DNA of 24,426 nucleotides. Origin: JBBAFB01 sp041655595 (GTDB lineage Bacteria > Bacillota > DULZ01). The notes beneath the pieces were generated by a model that worked only from the letters and a program-made list of their open reading frames with translations, made no database searches and had not been told where the DNA came from. This document shows, piece by piece, positions 15,428 to 22,556 of the stretch (positions are counted from its first letter, which is position 1; the number at the start of each line of letters is the position of its first letter). The translations under genes and the position numbers were made by a program. The stretch covers positions 1-24,426 of the forward strand of contig JBBAFB010000017.1 of assembly GCA_041655595.1 (NCBI GenBank), in the 5' to 3' direction.

Positions 15428-15456
15428 ATTTTAATATTTTTTTAGGCTTATGTCAA
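15428..15456 (-). promoter_or_regulatory. SigA-type promoter of tRNA-Pro
   Basis: A perfect TTGACA (15451-15456), a 17-base spacer and TAAAAT (15428-15433) on the minus strand. The predicted start falls 3-4 bases upstream of the mature tRNA 5' end, so the 5' leader is very short. Confidence 0.82.
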
Positions 15457-15509
15457 GTTTTAAGCTTTTTTTCGCCGGCCTACTACTGGATTCTATTTTA
15501 CCTCTTCCC

Positions 15510-16004
15510 TTAACTTTTAAACACCAAATTATCTAAACCGAATGCTTTGTGTAAATTTATAATAGCTTCCTCAGCTTTTATTTCTTCAATAACACAGGAA
15601 ACCTTGATCTCCGACGTAGAGATCATTTGTATGTTAATATTTGATCTATAAAGCACCTCAAACATTTTTGCCGCAACCCCGGGATTTGTTTTCATACCTG
15701 CTCCTACAATACTAACTTTTGCAACAGTATCATCTGAGGCCACCCCTCTTGCGCCAATTGCATCCGCCACTAGCTTTGTTATATTGACTGCTTGCTTTTT
15801 ATCGCTACGAGTAACTGTAAAGGAAATATCATTTCTTTCTTCCTGTTCATGACTTTGAATGATCATATCCACATTAATATCTTCTTTAGCCAATGCATCA
15901 AATAATTGGTATGCTATACCTGGCCTATCCGGTACATCAAAGACCGCAATTTTGGTTACATTTTTATCGCAAGCTACCCCGCTGACTACCATTGCCTTTT
16001 CCAA
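15510..16004 (-). CDS. lysC: Predicted internal-start beta subunit of aspartate kinase
   Basis: Within lysC, GGGAGG is followed after 8 bases by an in-frame TTG (codon 246, 16002-16004). Initiation there would give a 164-residue protein made of the two ACT domains only. In Bacillus subtilis aspartokinase II a beta subunit of about this size is known to be made from an in-frame internal start at the same place of lysC. The site and spacing here are seen in the sequence; that it is used is inferred from the Bacillus case. A nearby ATG at codon 250 is an alternative but is poorly spaced. Confidence 0.5.
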   Translation of the reverse strand: MEKAMVVSGVACDKNVTKIAVFDVPDRPGIAYQLFDALAKEDINVDMIIQSHEQEERNDISFTVTRSDKKQAVNITKLVADAIGARGVASDDTVAKVSIVGAGMKTNPGVAAKMFEVLYRSNINIQMISTSEIKVSCVIEEIKAEEAIINLHKAFGLDNLVFKS

Positions 16005-16739
16005 ATTTTCTACCTCCCGCACAACTGTACCTGAATTATTATTAAAACTGCTTCTCACATGAAGTTTAACATTTTTGAGTTTAGCAAATTCTACGGCCCT
16101 CGGCTGAAGAACTAATGCCCCCAAACTTGCTAATTCCAACATTTCATCATAGGAGATACTGGTTAGTTTAGAAGCATTTTTGACTATTCTAGGATCGGAG
16201 GTATAGACTCCATCTACATCCGTGTAGATCTCGCAAACATCCGCCGCTAAAGCTGCTGCAATCGCTACCGCTGTGGTGTCAGAACCTCCTCTGCCCAAGG
16301 TAGTAATTTCCTTATCTTCCGACATCCCTTGGAAGCCTGCCACAACAATTATATTGCCTTTTTGAAGTTCCCTATTGAGCCTTTCAGTGTTAATATCGAG
16401 AATTTTAGCTTTTCCATGAGAATTGTTTGTAATAATGCCCGCCTGATAACCTGTCAAAGAGAGAGCGGAATGCCCTTTTTCTTGAATGGCTAAAGCCAAC
16501 ATTGCCATGGATATTTGCTCACCTGTAGAAAGAAGCATATCCATTTCCCTTGATTTTGGGTTTTTAGAAACATTTAAAGCTAGTTCTATCAATTCATCCG
16601 TTGATTTACCCATTGCAGAAACTACTACTATAACCTGATTTCCTGCTTCTTTACATTTTATTACTCTGTCAGCCACATTATTAATTTTTTCGGAATTGGC
16701 AACCGAGGAGCCGCCAAATTTTTGCACAATTAAGCCCAT
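15510..16739 (-). CDS. lysC: Aspartate kinase (LysC type)
   Basis: A 409-residue monofunctional aspartokinase, the entry step to lysine, threonine, methionine and diaminopimelate. The kinase motif KFGGSS is at 7-12, the SAM-G loop SAMGKSTDEL at 41-50, and TTLGRGGSDTTA at 147-158. Two ACT domains fill about 265-409, including VSIVGAGM (342-349), so feedback control by an aspartate-family amino acid is expected. The length equals Bacillus aspartokinase II (about 408). The ATG is preceded by GGAGG lying inside the last codons of thrB, with only 3 bases between the genes. A second ribosome binding site lies inside the gene (see the separate entry). Third gene of hom-thrB-lysC; no clear terminator follows. 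Confidence 0.95.
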   Translation of the reverse strand: MGLIVQKFGGSSVANSEKINNVADRVIKCKEAGNQVIVVVSAMGKSTDELIELALNVSKNPKSREMDMLLSTGEQISMAMLALAIQEKGHSALSLTGYQAGIITNNSHGKAKILDINTERLNRELQKGNIIVVAGFQGMSEDKEITTLGRGGSDTTAVAIAAALAADVCEIYTDVDGVYTSDPRIVKNASKLTSISYDEMLELASLGALVLQPRAVEFAKLKNVKLHVRSSFNNNSGTVVREVENLEKAMVVSGVACDKNVTKIAVFDVPDRPGIAYQLFDALAKEDINVDMIIQSHEQEERNDISFTVTRSDKKQAVNITKLVADAIGARGVASDDTVAKVSIVGAGMKTNPGVAAKMFEVLYRSNINIQMISTSEIKVSCVIEEIKAEEAIINLHKAFGLDNLVFKS

Positions 16740-16742
16740 TAT

Positions 16743-17654
16743 TTAAAAACCTCCATTAACCACCTTGGCCCCGAAATTATCCGGTAATAATTTTTGAGTT
16801 GACACATTAATGCCAAAATCCTGAAAAGCATTTGCCATTGATAAAGAAATGTTTTCCAACTCCTGACTTTTTGTAGAAAATGCCACGACAGTGGGGCCGG
16901 AACCGCTTAGGGTTACACCCAATGCGCCTGCATTTTTAGCGTTTTTGAAGGCGGCCTCAAGACCGGGAATTAGTTTTGAACGGTATGGTTGATGCAATTT
17001 ATCTTCCATACCGATACGCAATAGTTGATAGTTTCCTGTTATAAAAGCAGTAACCAGAAAAGAAATGCGACTCAAATTGAAAGCGGCATCCTCAATTGAT
17101 ACGAACTCGGGCAATAACTCCCTGGCAAGTTTTGTAGGCAATTGAAAGTCAGGAACAGTAGCTATAATGTGTACACTGTTGTTTACAACTATGCGGTGAG
17201 TAAGCATTTTACCATTTTCATAATTACTAATTACTAAACCCCCAAACAAAGCGGGTGCAACATTATCCGGATGTCCTTCTAACTGGGTAGCTAAAATCAA
17301 AAGTTCTTCATTGGATAAAGGATTACCGGCCAACGCATTTGCTGCAAGCATTCCGCCGATAATAGCCGCTGCGCTGGAACCCAACCCTCTTGCTAAAGGG
17401 ATATTGTTTACGAGTTTGATATATAACCCCTTACACTGAAAACCACATTTTTTCCAAACCGACTGGGCGGCTTTATATACGATATTTTCCGTGTCTTGGG
17501 AAATAATGTCTTTCCCTTCCCCACTGATTTCTATTTCCAAACCTTGCTCCCTTAATTCCATCTCTACGAAGTTATATAGGCTTAACGCTAGCCCGAGTAC
17601 ATCAAAGCCAGGTCCCAGATTTGCAGTTGTTGCCGGTACTCTTACAGTAATCAT
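16743..17654 (-). CDS. thrB: Homoserine kinase
   Basis: A 303-residue GHMP-family kinase that phosphorylates homoserine on the way to threonine. The N-terminal signature PATTANLGPGFD (7-18) and the ATP-binding motif PLARGLGSSAAA (86-97) are complete. The C-terminal GALGVTLSGSGPTVVAF matches the third GHMP motif. The ATG at 17654 is preferred over one nine codons upstream because GGGGGAGA sits 5-6 bases before it and the protein then starts as the family does. It lies 56 bases after hom and 3 bases before lysC. No threonine synthase gene follows, so thrC is elsewhere. Confidence 0.95.
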   Translation of the reverse strand: MITVRVPATTANLGPGFDVLGLALSLYNFVEMELREQGLEIEISGEGKDIISQDTENIVYKAAQSVWKKCGFQCKGLYIKLVNNIPLARGLGSSAAAIIGGMLAANALAGNPLSNEELLILATQLEGHPDNVAPALFGGLVISNYENGKMLTHRIVVNNSVHIIATVPDFQLPTKLARELLPEFVSIEDAAFNLSRISFLVTAFITGNYQLLRIGMEDKLHQPYRSKLIPGLEAAFKNAKNAGALGVTLSGSGPTVVAFSTKSQELENISLSMANAFQDFGINVSTQKLLPDNFGAKVVNGGF

Positions 17655-17710
17655 TAGTTCTCCCCCACTTACAATTGCCATTTATCATTCTTTATATTAT
17701 ATCTGTAAAG

Positions 17711-19009
17711 TTATTTGTTGCTACTCAAATCTACCCTAATAACACTATCTACGGCTTTCACAAAAGGAATTGCTCTAATCCTGTTAAGAGCATCAGAAAA
17801 GTTTGCCTCCTTGACCTGATGTGTAACTAATACTATCTCCGCCAAATCATCCAAGGTGCGCTTTTGTAAGACGGAAGCAATACTAACCTTATGATCTGCT
17901 AAAATACCGGCAATTTTTGCTAAAACACCCGGTTGATCAAGTACTAACAATCTAATGTAATAAGAGGAAATTAACTCGCCAATGGGCAAAACCGATTTCT
18001 CGTATAGAAATTTACATTCTGTTAGTTTTCCTGTTACTCCTAATTTAAGATGTTTAGCAACTAACATCAAGTCTCCTATTATTGAACTTGCCGTCGGGAA
18101 TTCCCCCGCACCAGGCCCAAAAAACATTGCTTGACCAACACCATCTCCTTCAATAAAAACGGCGTTAAAAACGTCATTTACAGCCGCTAAAGGATGTGTA
18201 ACCGGAAGCATTACAGGGTGGACTCTAACCTCAATACCCTCGGTCTTTTCCGTTGCCACCCCTAATAATTTGATAACAAACCCCAGTTCTTTGGCATATA
18301 CAATATCAAAAGAGCTAATTCCGGTGATTCCCTCTACATAAACATCGTCAATCGAAATGTCTGTTTGGAAGGCAATAGAAGCCAAAATAGCAATTTTTCG
18401 CGCTGCATCAAGGCCATCCACATCTGCCGAAGGGTCGGCTTCCGCATAACCTAAAGCCTGAGCCTCCGCTAGGGCCTCCGAAAACTCCCTATTCTCCATA
18501 CTCATCTTTGTAAGAATATAATTAGTAGTTCCATTAACAATACCTAAAATACGCGAAATTTTGTTTCCTGCCAGAGAACTCCTTAAAGGAAGAATAATAG
18601 GAATTCCGCCGCCAACACTACCTTCAAATAGTAGATCCTTTCCCTTCTCGTTTGCCAACTTAAAGATGTCCTGTCCGTGGGCGGCCAGGACATCTTTATT
18701 AGCCGTTACTACATTTTTACCCTGCTCAAGTGACTTTAAAATATAGTCTTTGGCAGGCTCAATTCCCCCAATCAATTCAACCACGATTTTAATTTCAGGG
18801 TCCTCTAAAATGTCGTCCGCTTTAGTTGTTAGAATATCCGCTGGAATACTGCCGTCCCTTTTTTTAAGAGGATCTTTGACTAAAATTTTTTTAATTTCCA
18901 GCCTGGAACCGGTTTTCAGAGCAATTTCAGTCGCATTTTTTGCTAAAAGTTTGACTACACCCGATCCTACTGTTCCACAGCCGAGTAATCCAATTTTAAT
19001 TGTATCCAA
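17711..19009 (-). CDS. hom: Homoserine dehydrogenase
   Basis: A 432-residue NAD(P)-dependent enzyme that reduces aspartate semialdehyde to homoserine. The nucleotide-binding loop is GLLGCGTVGSGV (7-18). The catalytic part carries NVVTANKDVLA and GTTNYILTKM. Residues about 355-430 are an ACT domain (LDQPGVLAKIAGILADH), typical of threonine-inhibited forms. The start is chosen as TTG at 19009, where GGGAGAGG lies 6 bases upstream; an earlier TTG at 19036 has no ribosome binding site. First gene of hom-thrB-lysC and preceded by two promoters. Confidence 0.94.
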   Translation of the reverse strand: MDTIKIGLLGCGTVGSGVVKLLAKNATEIALKTGSRLEIKKILVKDPLKKRDGSIPADILTTKADDILEDPEIKIVVELIGGIEPAKDYILKSLEQGKNVVTANKDVLAAHGQDIFKLANEKGKDLLFEGSVGGGIPIILPLRSSLAGNKISRILGIVNGTTNYILTKMSMENREFSEALAEAQALGYAEADPSADVDGLDAARKIAILASIAFQTDISIDDVYVEGITGISSFDIVYAKELGFVIKLLGVATEKTEGIEVRVHPVMLPVTHPLAAVNDVFNAVFIEGDGVGQAMFFGPGAGEFPTASSIIGDLMLVAKHLKLGVTGKLTECKFLYEKSVLPIGELISSYYIRLLVLDQPGVLAKIAGILADHKVSIASVLQKRTLDDLAEIVLVTHQVKEANFSDALNRIRAIPFVKAVDSVIRVDLSSNK

Positions 19010-19065
19010 TCCATCCCTCTCCCACTGTATAGACAATTTTATTTGGAAATAATTAAGTCTAAAAC

Positions 19066-19094
19066 ATTATAACACTAACCCCTTTAGTGGGCAA
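19066..19094 (-). promoter_or_regulatory. Promoter P2 of hom-thrB-lysC
   Basis: On the minus strand TTGCCC (19089-19094), a 17-base spacer and a perfect TATAAT (19066-19071). The spacer holds an inverted repeat, CACTAA/TTAGTG (19073-19078 and 19084-19089). The predicted start is about 50 bases upstream of the hom TTG. Confidence 0.6.
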
Positions 19095-19102
19095 ATATAG
19101 CT

Positions 19103-19136
19103 TTTAAAAGTTAAAACCCCTCAGCTTAGAGGGGTT
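19103..19136 (-). promoter_or_regulatory. Promoter-proximal hairpin in the hom leader (possible attenuator)
   Basis: An 8-bp stem AACCCCTC/GAGGGGTT (19115-19122 and 19129-19136) with a 6-base loop. On the minus strand it is followed by TTTTAACTTTT. It begins only about 3 bases after the predicted P1 start and lies wholly upstream of P2. It could be a terminator, an attenuator or a 5' stabilising hairpin; it could also be a second terminator for spoIVA read-through. Confidence 0.6.
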
Positions 19137-19145
19137 GACATGAAA

Positions 19146-19174
19146 ATTCTAGCATTGGTTATAATTTGTGTCAA
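19146..19174 (-). promoter_or_regulatory. Promoter P1 upstream of hom-thrB-lysC
   Basis: On the minus strand a perfect TTGACA (19169-19174), a 17-base spacer and TAGAAT (19146-19151). The transcript would start near 19139, directly before the hairpin at 19115-19136. Confidence 0.7.
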
Positions 19175-19196
19175 TACGGGAATTTCAACAAAAAGC

Positions 19197-19220
19197 AAAA
19201 AGAAAAAGCCGGGCTATCCC
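19197..19220 (-). terminator. Terminator of spoIVA
   Basis: In minus-strand RNA GTCGGG pairs with CCCGGC (one G-U) around a 4-base loop and is followed by TTTTTCTTTTT. It starts a few bases after the spoIVA stop codon. Confidence 0.85.
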
Positions 19221-19223
19221 GAC

Positions 19224-20702
19224 TTAAATAATTATCACTATCAAACCGCCACCACCGTCGTTTACTATCCTTTCCAAAGTCTCCTGAAGTTTAACCTGTG
19301 CATTTTCCGGCATATGATAAAGCTTGCCTTGTATCCCTTCTCTTACCAAATCACTTAATGTTTTACCAAAAACATTGGTGTTCCAAATTTTATCCGGATT
19401 ATCTGCGAATTCTTCCATTATATATGCAATTAAATCTTGACATTGCTGTTCGCTACCGACTAAGGGTGTAATTTCCGTTGTAATATTGGCCTTTATCAAG
19501 TGAAAAGAAGGAGCTGTAGCTTTTAATCGGACACCATATCTGCCTGCCTGCTTTATCAACTGCGGTTCTTCTAATTCCATATCTTCCACCTCGGGAGAAA
19601 CGATGCCATAGCCGGTATTTTTAACCTCCTCCAAGCCATTGGCAACTTTATCATATTGCTTTTTAACTTTACTGAGTTCTACCATATGTTTAAATAAATG
19701 ATTGCTATCTGTTAAATATAACCCCGTTAACTCCTCAAGAACTTGATAAAAAAGTTCTTCTTTTGTAGTTATCTCTATGGAGGTGCTTCCGCTTCCCAAA
19801 TCCACAAGTTCAAGAGAAATTTTGTCTACCCTTTCATTACCGGCAAGCTCGCCTATGGCGCTGTCAATATCTCTTAACCTGTTAACCTTGTTTATGGCGA
19901 CCCTGACCATTTCCTCTAGCTCAAGCCTTAGCCAAAAGTCATCATCCAGTTCCTCAATCCACCTTGGCATGTTTACATTTACCTCAGTTACCGGGAATTC
20001 ATACAATGCCTCTTCTAAAATCTGAAGTACCGTTTCATCGTTTAATTCCGCTACATTTAAAGGCAGTACTGTTACATCATGCTCGTTTTCTAAACTATAG
20101 GCCAGTTCCAAGGTTTCCTCATCGTTTGGATAAAGGGAGTTTAAAACTATAATGAAAGGCTTTTTGCTTTCTTTTAGCTCAAAAATTACCCTCTCCTCAG
20201 CATCCAGATAGCTTTCCCGGGGCAAATCCGTGATGCTGCCATCTGTAAAAACAGCGATGCCGATAGTAGAATGATCTTTAATTACCTTTCGGGTTCCGAT
20301 CTCGGCAGCTTCATTGAAGGGTATTGCGTTTTCAAACCAAGGAGTTCTTACCATTCTGGGTAGGCCGTCTTCATCATAACCGATGGCCCCATCCACGTGA
20401 TATCCAACGCAATCTACCATTCTGACCTTTGCCGTTAAACCCGATTTTATTGTTACCTCCACTGCTTCCTCCGGAATAAATTTTGGTTCGGTCGTCATAA
20501 TTACTTTACCGGAGGCACTCTGGGGTAACTCATCCCTTGCCCGATCCCTTTCGTTGGGGTTTTTAATATTTGGTAAAACCAAAACCTCCATCATTTTCTT
20601 GATCAAAGTAGATTTACCGGTTCTGACGGGACCCGGAAAACCCAAATAGATATCACCGCCTGTACGTTCGGCAATGTCCAATAAAATATTAGATTCCTCC
20701 AA
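19224..20702 (-). CDS. spoIVA: Stage IV sporulation protein A, spore coat morphogenetic ATPase
   Basis: A 492-residue protein, exactly the length of Bacillus subtilis SpoIVA. It is made in the mother cell and polymerises with ATP hydrolysis into the basement layer of the spore coat around the forespore. The N-terminus AERTGGDIYLG matches the family. The Walker A loop is GPVRTGKS (24-31), with Pro where Bacillus has Ala. ELPQSASGK, MTTEPKF and VDCVGYHVDGA follow. The middle domain and the C-terminal PENAQVKLQETLERI region are all present, so the gene is intact. The start is TTG at 20702 with GAAGGAGGG 7 bases upstream. It follows gpsA, as in many Firmicutes, but has its own promoter. This gene marks the host as spore-forming. 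Confidence 0.97.
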   Translation of the reverse strand: MEESNILLDIAERTGGDIYLGFPGPVRTGKSTLIKKMMEVLVLPNIKNPNERDRARDELPQSASGKVIMTTEPKFIPEEAVEVTIKSGLTAKVRMVDCVGYHVDGAIGYDEDGLPRMVRTPWFENAIPFNEAAEIGTRKVIKDHSTIGIAVFTDGSITDLPRESYLDAEERVIFELKESKKPFIIVLNSLYPNDEETLELAYSLENEHDVTVLPLNVAELNDETVLQILEEALYEFPVTEVNVNMPRWIEELDDDFWLRLELEEMVRVAINKVNRLRDIDSAIGELAGNERVDKISLELVDLGSGSTSIEITTKEELFYQVLEELTGLYLTDSNHLFKHMVELSKVKKQYDKVANGLEEVKNTGYGIVSPEVEDMELEEPQLIKQAGRYGVRLKATAPSFHLIKANITTEITPLVGSEQQCQDLIAYIMEEFADNPDKIWNTNVFGKTLSDLVREGIQGKLYHMPENAQVKLQETLERIVNDGGGGLIVIII

Positions 20703-20834
20703 ATCGTTTCCCTCCTTCTAATACCTGGTATTTAACAAAAATAGTCGATCATCACCCCTCTTTATGAAGAGAGTAATTTTAATTAGCATAGAGTTTCCGA
20801 TGCTTACGGCTTTCCTCTTTGTACAACATAAACA
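20703..20834 (-). other. Structured 5' leader of spoIVA
   Basis: About 130 bases lie between the predicted sigma-E start and the spoIVA TTG. On the minus strand AGAG...CTCT (20815-20818 with 20790-20793) encloses CCG...CGG, whose loop holds GCAT (20800-20803), complementary to ATGC (20786-20789) just outside the outer stem. A second hairpin CTCTT/AAGAG lies further down, near 20756-20770. The stems are short, so folding is only suggested. No open frame with a start signal is seen. Confidence 0.35.
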
Positions 20835-20841
20835 CTATATC

Positions 20842-20867
20842 TATATGACTTGACCATGGGAATATTA
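20842..20867 (-). promoter_or_regulatory. Probable sigma-E (mother-cell) promoter of spoIVA
   Basis: On the minus strand TAATATT (20861-20867) fits the Bacillus sigma-E -35 element, and after 13 bases CATATA (20842-20847) fits the CATACA -10 element at five of six bases. SpoIVA is sigma-E controlled in Bacillus. The promoter lies just past the gpsA terminator. Confidence 0.55.
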
Positions 20868-20875
20868 CCCTATAA

Positions 20876-20902
20876 CTAAAAAAAAGTGCTCTGAGAGCAC
20901 TT
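20876..20902 (-). terminator. Terminator of der-plsY-gpsA
   Basis: Arms AAGTGCTC and GAGCACTT (20884-20891 and 20895-20902) with a 3-base loop. The minus strand continues as a run of eight T. It lies 14 bases after the gpsA stop. Confidence 0.92.
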
Positions 20903-20915
20903 CTTTTTTAGTTAA

Positions 20916-21953
20916 TTAAACATCTATTGCTATTTCACCCAATTCACTTGTTTTAGTCCTGTCCATTAAGTTATCTACACTAGCTAAAGGGTCTTTTCCT
21001 TGAAATAATATTTGATACATTTCTGTTACTATAGGCATTGGAACCTTTAATTCGGTTGCCAATTCAAAAGCCGTTTTTGTGGTGGTTATACCTTCAACCA
21101 CCATACCCATAGAAGTCAGCACCTCATCAAGGGCCACCCCTTTACCCAATGCAATTCCCGCCCGGCGATTTCTACTATGCATGCTACTACAAGTTACAAT
21201 CAAGTCTCCAATGCCCGCTAACCCTGCAAAAGTCAGCAGCTCAGCTCCCATCCTTTTACCCAGGCGGGATATTTCAGAGGCACCTCGTGTCATTAACGCA
21301 GCCCTGGTATTGTCGCCGAAGCCTAATCCGTCCGCCATCCCGGTAGCCAAAGCAATTATGTTTTTTAAAGCACCTCCTAATTCTACACCAATAACATCGG
21401 GGTTGGTATAGACTCTAAAGGAAGGGCTCATAAGTAAATCTTGGGCTTCGCGGGCAATTTTATCACGATGAGAAGCTATAACCACAGCCGTTGGCAATTG
21501 CCTTGCTACCTCTTCAGCATGGCTCGGACCAGAAAGCACAGCGATCTGATCCCTATATTCCGTTAACTCTACCCCAAGTACCTCTGTCATACGCAACTTT
21601 GTCCCCTGCTCCAACCCCTTTGCTGTACTTATTATAAGGGTATCAGGCGGCAGGTGCGGCTTGATTAAAGTTGCCACTTCTCTAACAGTTTGCGAAGGGG
21701 TGGCTAAAATTACGAACCTGACATTTTTTAAAGCCACAGGAAGTTGGTTTGTGATAACTATTTTATTGTCTAATTTGATTCCGGGTAGGTATTTTTGATT
21801 CTCTCTAGATAGCTGTAGATTCTCTGCCGTTAAAGCGGAGCGGGACCAAAGAGTTACAGGTATGTCTTTATTCGCTAAAAGAACAGCTAATGAGGTACCC
21901 CAACTTCCGGAGCCTAGAACAGCTGTTTTCCATTTCAATCTCATCTCTCCCAT
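20916..21953 (-). CDS. gpsA: Glycerol-3-phosphate dehydrogenase [NAD(P)+]
   Basis: A 345-residue cytoplasmic enzyme that reduces dihydroxyacetone phosphate to sn-glycerol-3-phosphate, the backbone of phospholipids. The nucleotide-binding loop is LGSGSWGTSLA (13-23). Family stretches include ISTAKGLEQGT, VLSGPSHAEEVA, GVELGGALKNIIALATG and TRGASEISRLG. The ATG overlaps the plsY stop by one base (TGATG), so it is taken as a coupled start. Another Met three codons on is possible, but it has its purine-rich stretch too close. The product feeds PlsY, encoded just upstream, so the pair forms a lipid-precursor unit. Confidence 0.96.
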   Translation of the reverse strand: MGEMRLKWKTAVLGSGSWGTSLAVLLANKDIPVTLWSRSALTAENLQLSRENQKYLPGIKLDNKIVITNQLPVALKNVRFVILATPSQTVREVATLIKPHLPPDTLIISTAKGLEQGTKLRMTEVLGVELTEYRDQIAVLSGPSHAEEVARQLPTAVVIASHRDKIAREAQDLLMSPSFRVYTNPDVIGVELGGALKNIIALATGMADGLGFGDNTRAALMTRGASEISRLGKRMGAELLTFAGLAGIGDLIVTCSSMHSRNRRAGIALGKGVALDEVLTSMGMVVEGITTTKTAFELATELKVPMPIVTEMYQILFQGKDPLASVDNLMDRTKTSELGEIAIDV

Positions 21954-22543
21954 CAGTGATGTTTTTGTCCAAATTTGTATTCTGTCCCAGCCAATAATCT
22001 TTTAATATTAGGTAAGTGTCTATATATTACAAAACCCGCAGCTACTAAACCAAAACTCGTTAAAAGTGCTGATTCGTGAAAAATTAACATTAGAATCGGA
22101 ACGGAAATTGCGCCCATTATTGAGCCTAAAGAAACATATTTGGTTAAAATAATGACGGTAATCCAAATAAGACTGGTGATCAGCAACACCTTAGGTGCCA
22201 AAGCAAAGAACACTCCGGCTCCGGTAGCCACACCTCTACCGCCCGTAAAATTAAGAAAAATTGACCAATTATGTCCGAGCATAGAAGTTAAGCCACAAAT
22301 TACGCCTGCCCACTCTCCGCCAAACCATTGTCCAATTAAGACAGCAACTACTCCTTTGCCTAAATCTCCCATTAAAACTATTAAACCAGGTAGTAATCCC
22401 GCGATTCGATAAACATTTGTAAAGCCGGTATTGCCGCTTCCGTGTTTTCTAATATCCAGGCCCTTTAGTTTTTGTACAACCAAATAGCCAAAAGGAATGG
22501 AACCCAACAAATAGCCACAGAAAATTGCAAAAATTATATTCAT
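21953..22543 (-). CDS. plsY: Acyl-phosphate--glycerol-3-phosphate acyltransferase
   Basis: A 196-residue membrane enzyme that transfers the acyl group from acyl-phosphate to glycerol-3-phosphate, the first committed step of phosphatidic acid synthesis. Signature stretches are LLGSIPFGYLV near the N-terminus, HGSGNTGFTNVYR (34-46), GDLGKG (60-65) and GHNWSIFLNFTGGRGVATGAG (about 90-110). Several membrane helices are evident, and the tail is basic and His-rich. AGAGGTGAG lies 5 bases before the ATG. It is 13 bases from der and overlaps gpsA by one base. Confidence 0.95.
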   Translation of the reverse strand: MNIIFAIFCGYLLGSIPFGYLVVQKLKGLDIRKHGSGNTGFTNVYRIAGLLPGLIVLMGDLGKGVVAVLIGQWFGGEWAGVICGLTSMLGHNWSIFLNFTGGRGVATGAGVFFALAPKVLLITSLIWITVIILTKYVSLGSIMGAISVPILMLIFHESALLTSFGLVAAGFVIYRHLPNIKRLLAGTEYKFGQKHH

Positions 22544-22556
22544 AGATACTCACCTC

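Noticed and set aside
15444..15471. Plus-strand hairpin GCTTA/TAAGC followed by T
   Set aside because: It has only 5 bp, no plus-strand gene ends there, and the same bases are better explained by the tRNA-Pro promoter. It is not a lysC terminator, because the T run is on the wrong side.
19010..19223. T-box or other long amino acid riboswitch ahead of hom
   Set aside because: There is no room for a T-box leader, no T-box consensus is seen, and a second promoter sits only about 50 bases from the start codon.
20703..20834. Known cyclic-di-GMP, SAM or similar riboswitch in the spoIVA leader
   Set aside because: AAAGCC-like bases recall the GEMM core, but the rest of the core and the second stem are not there.
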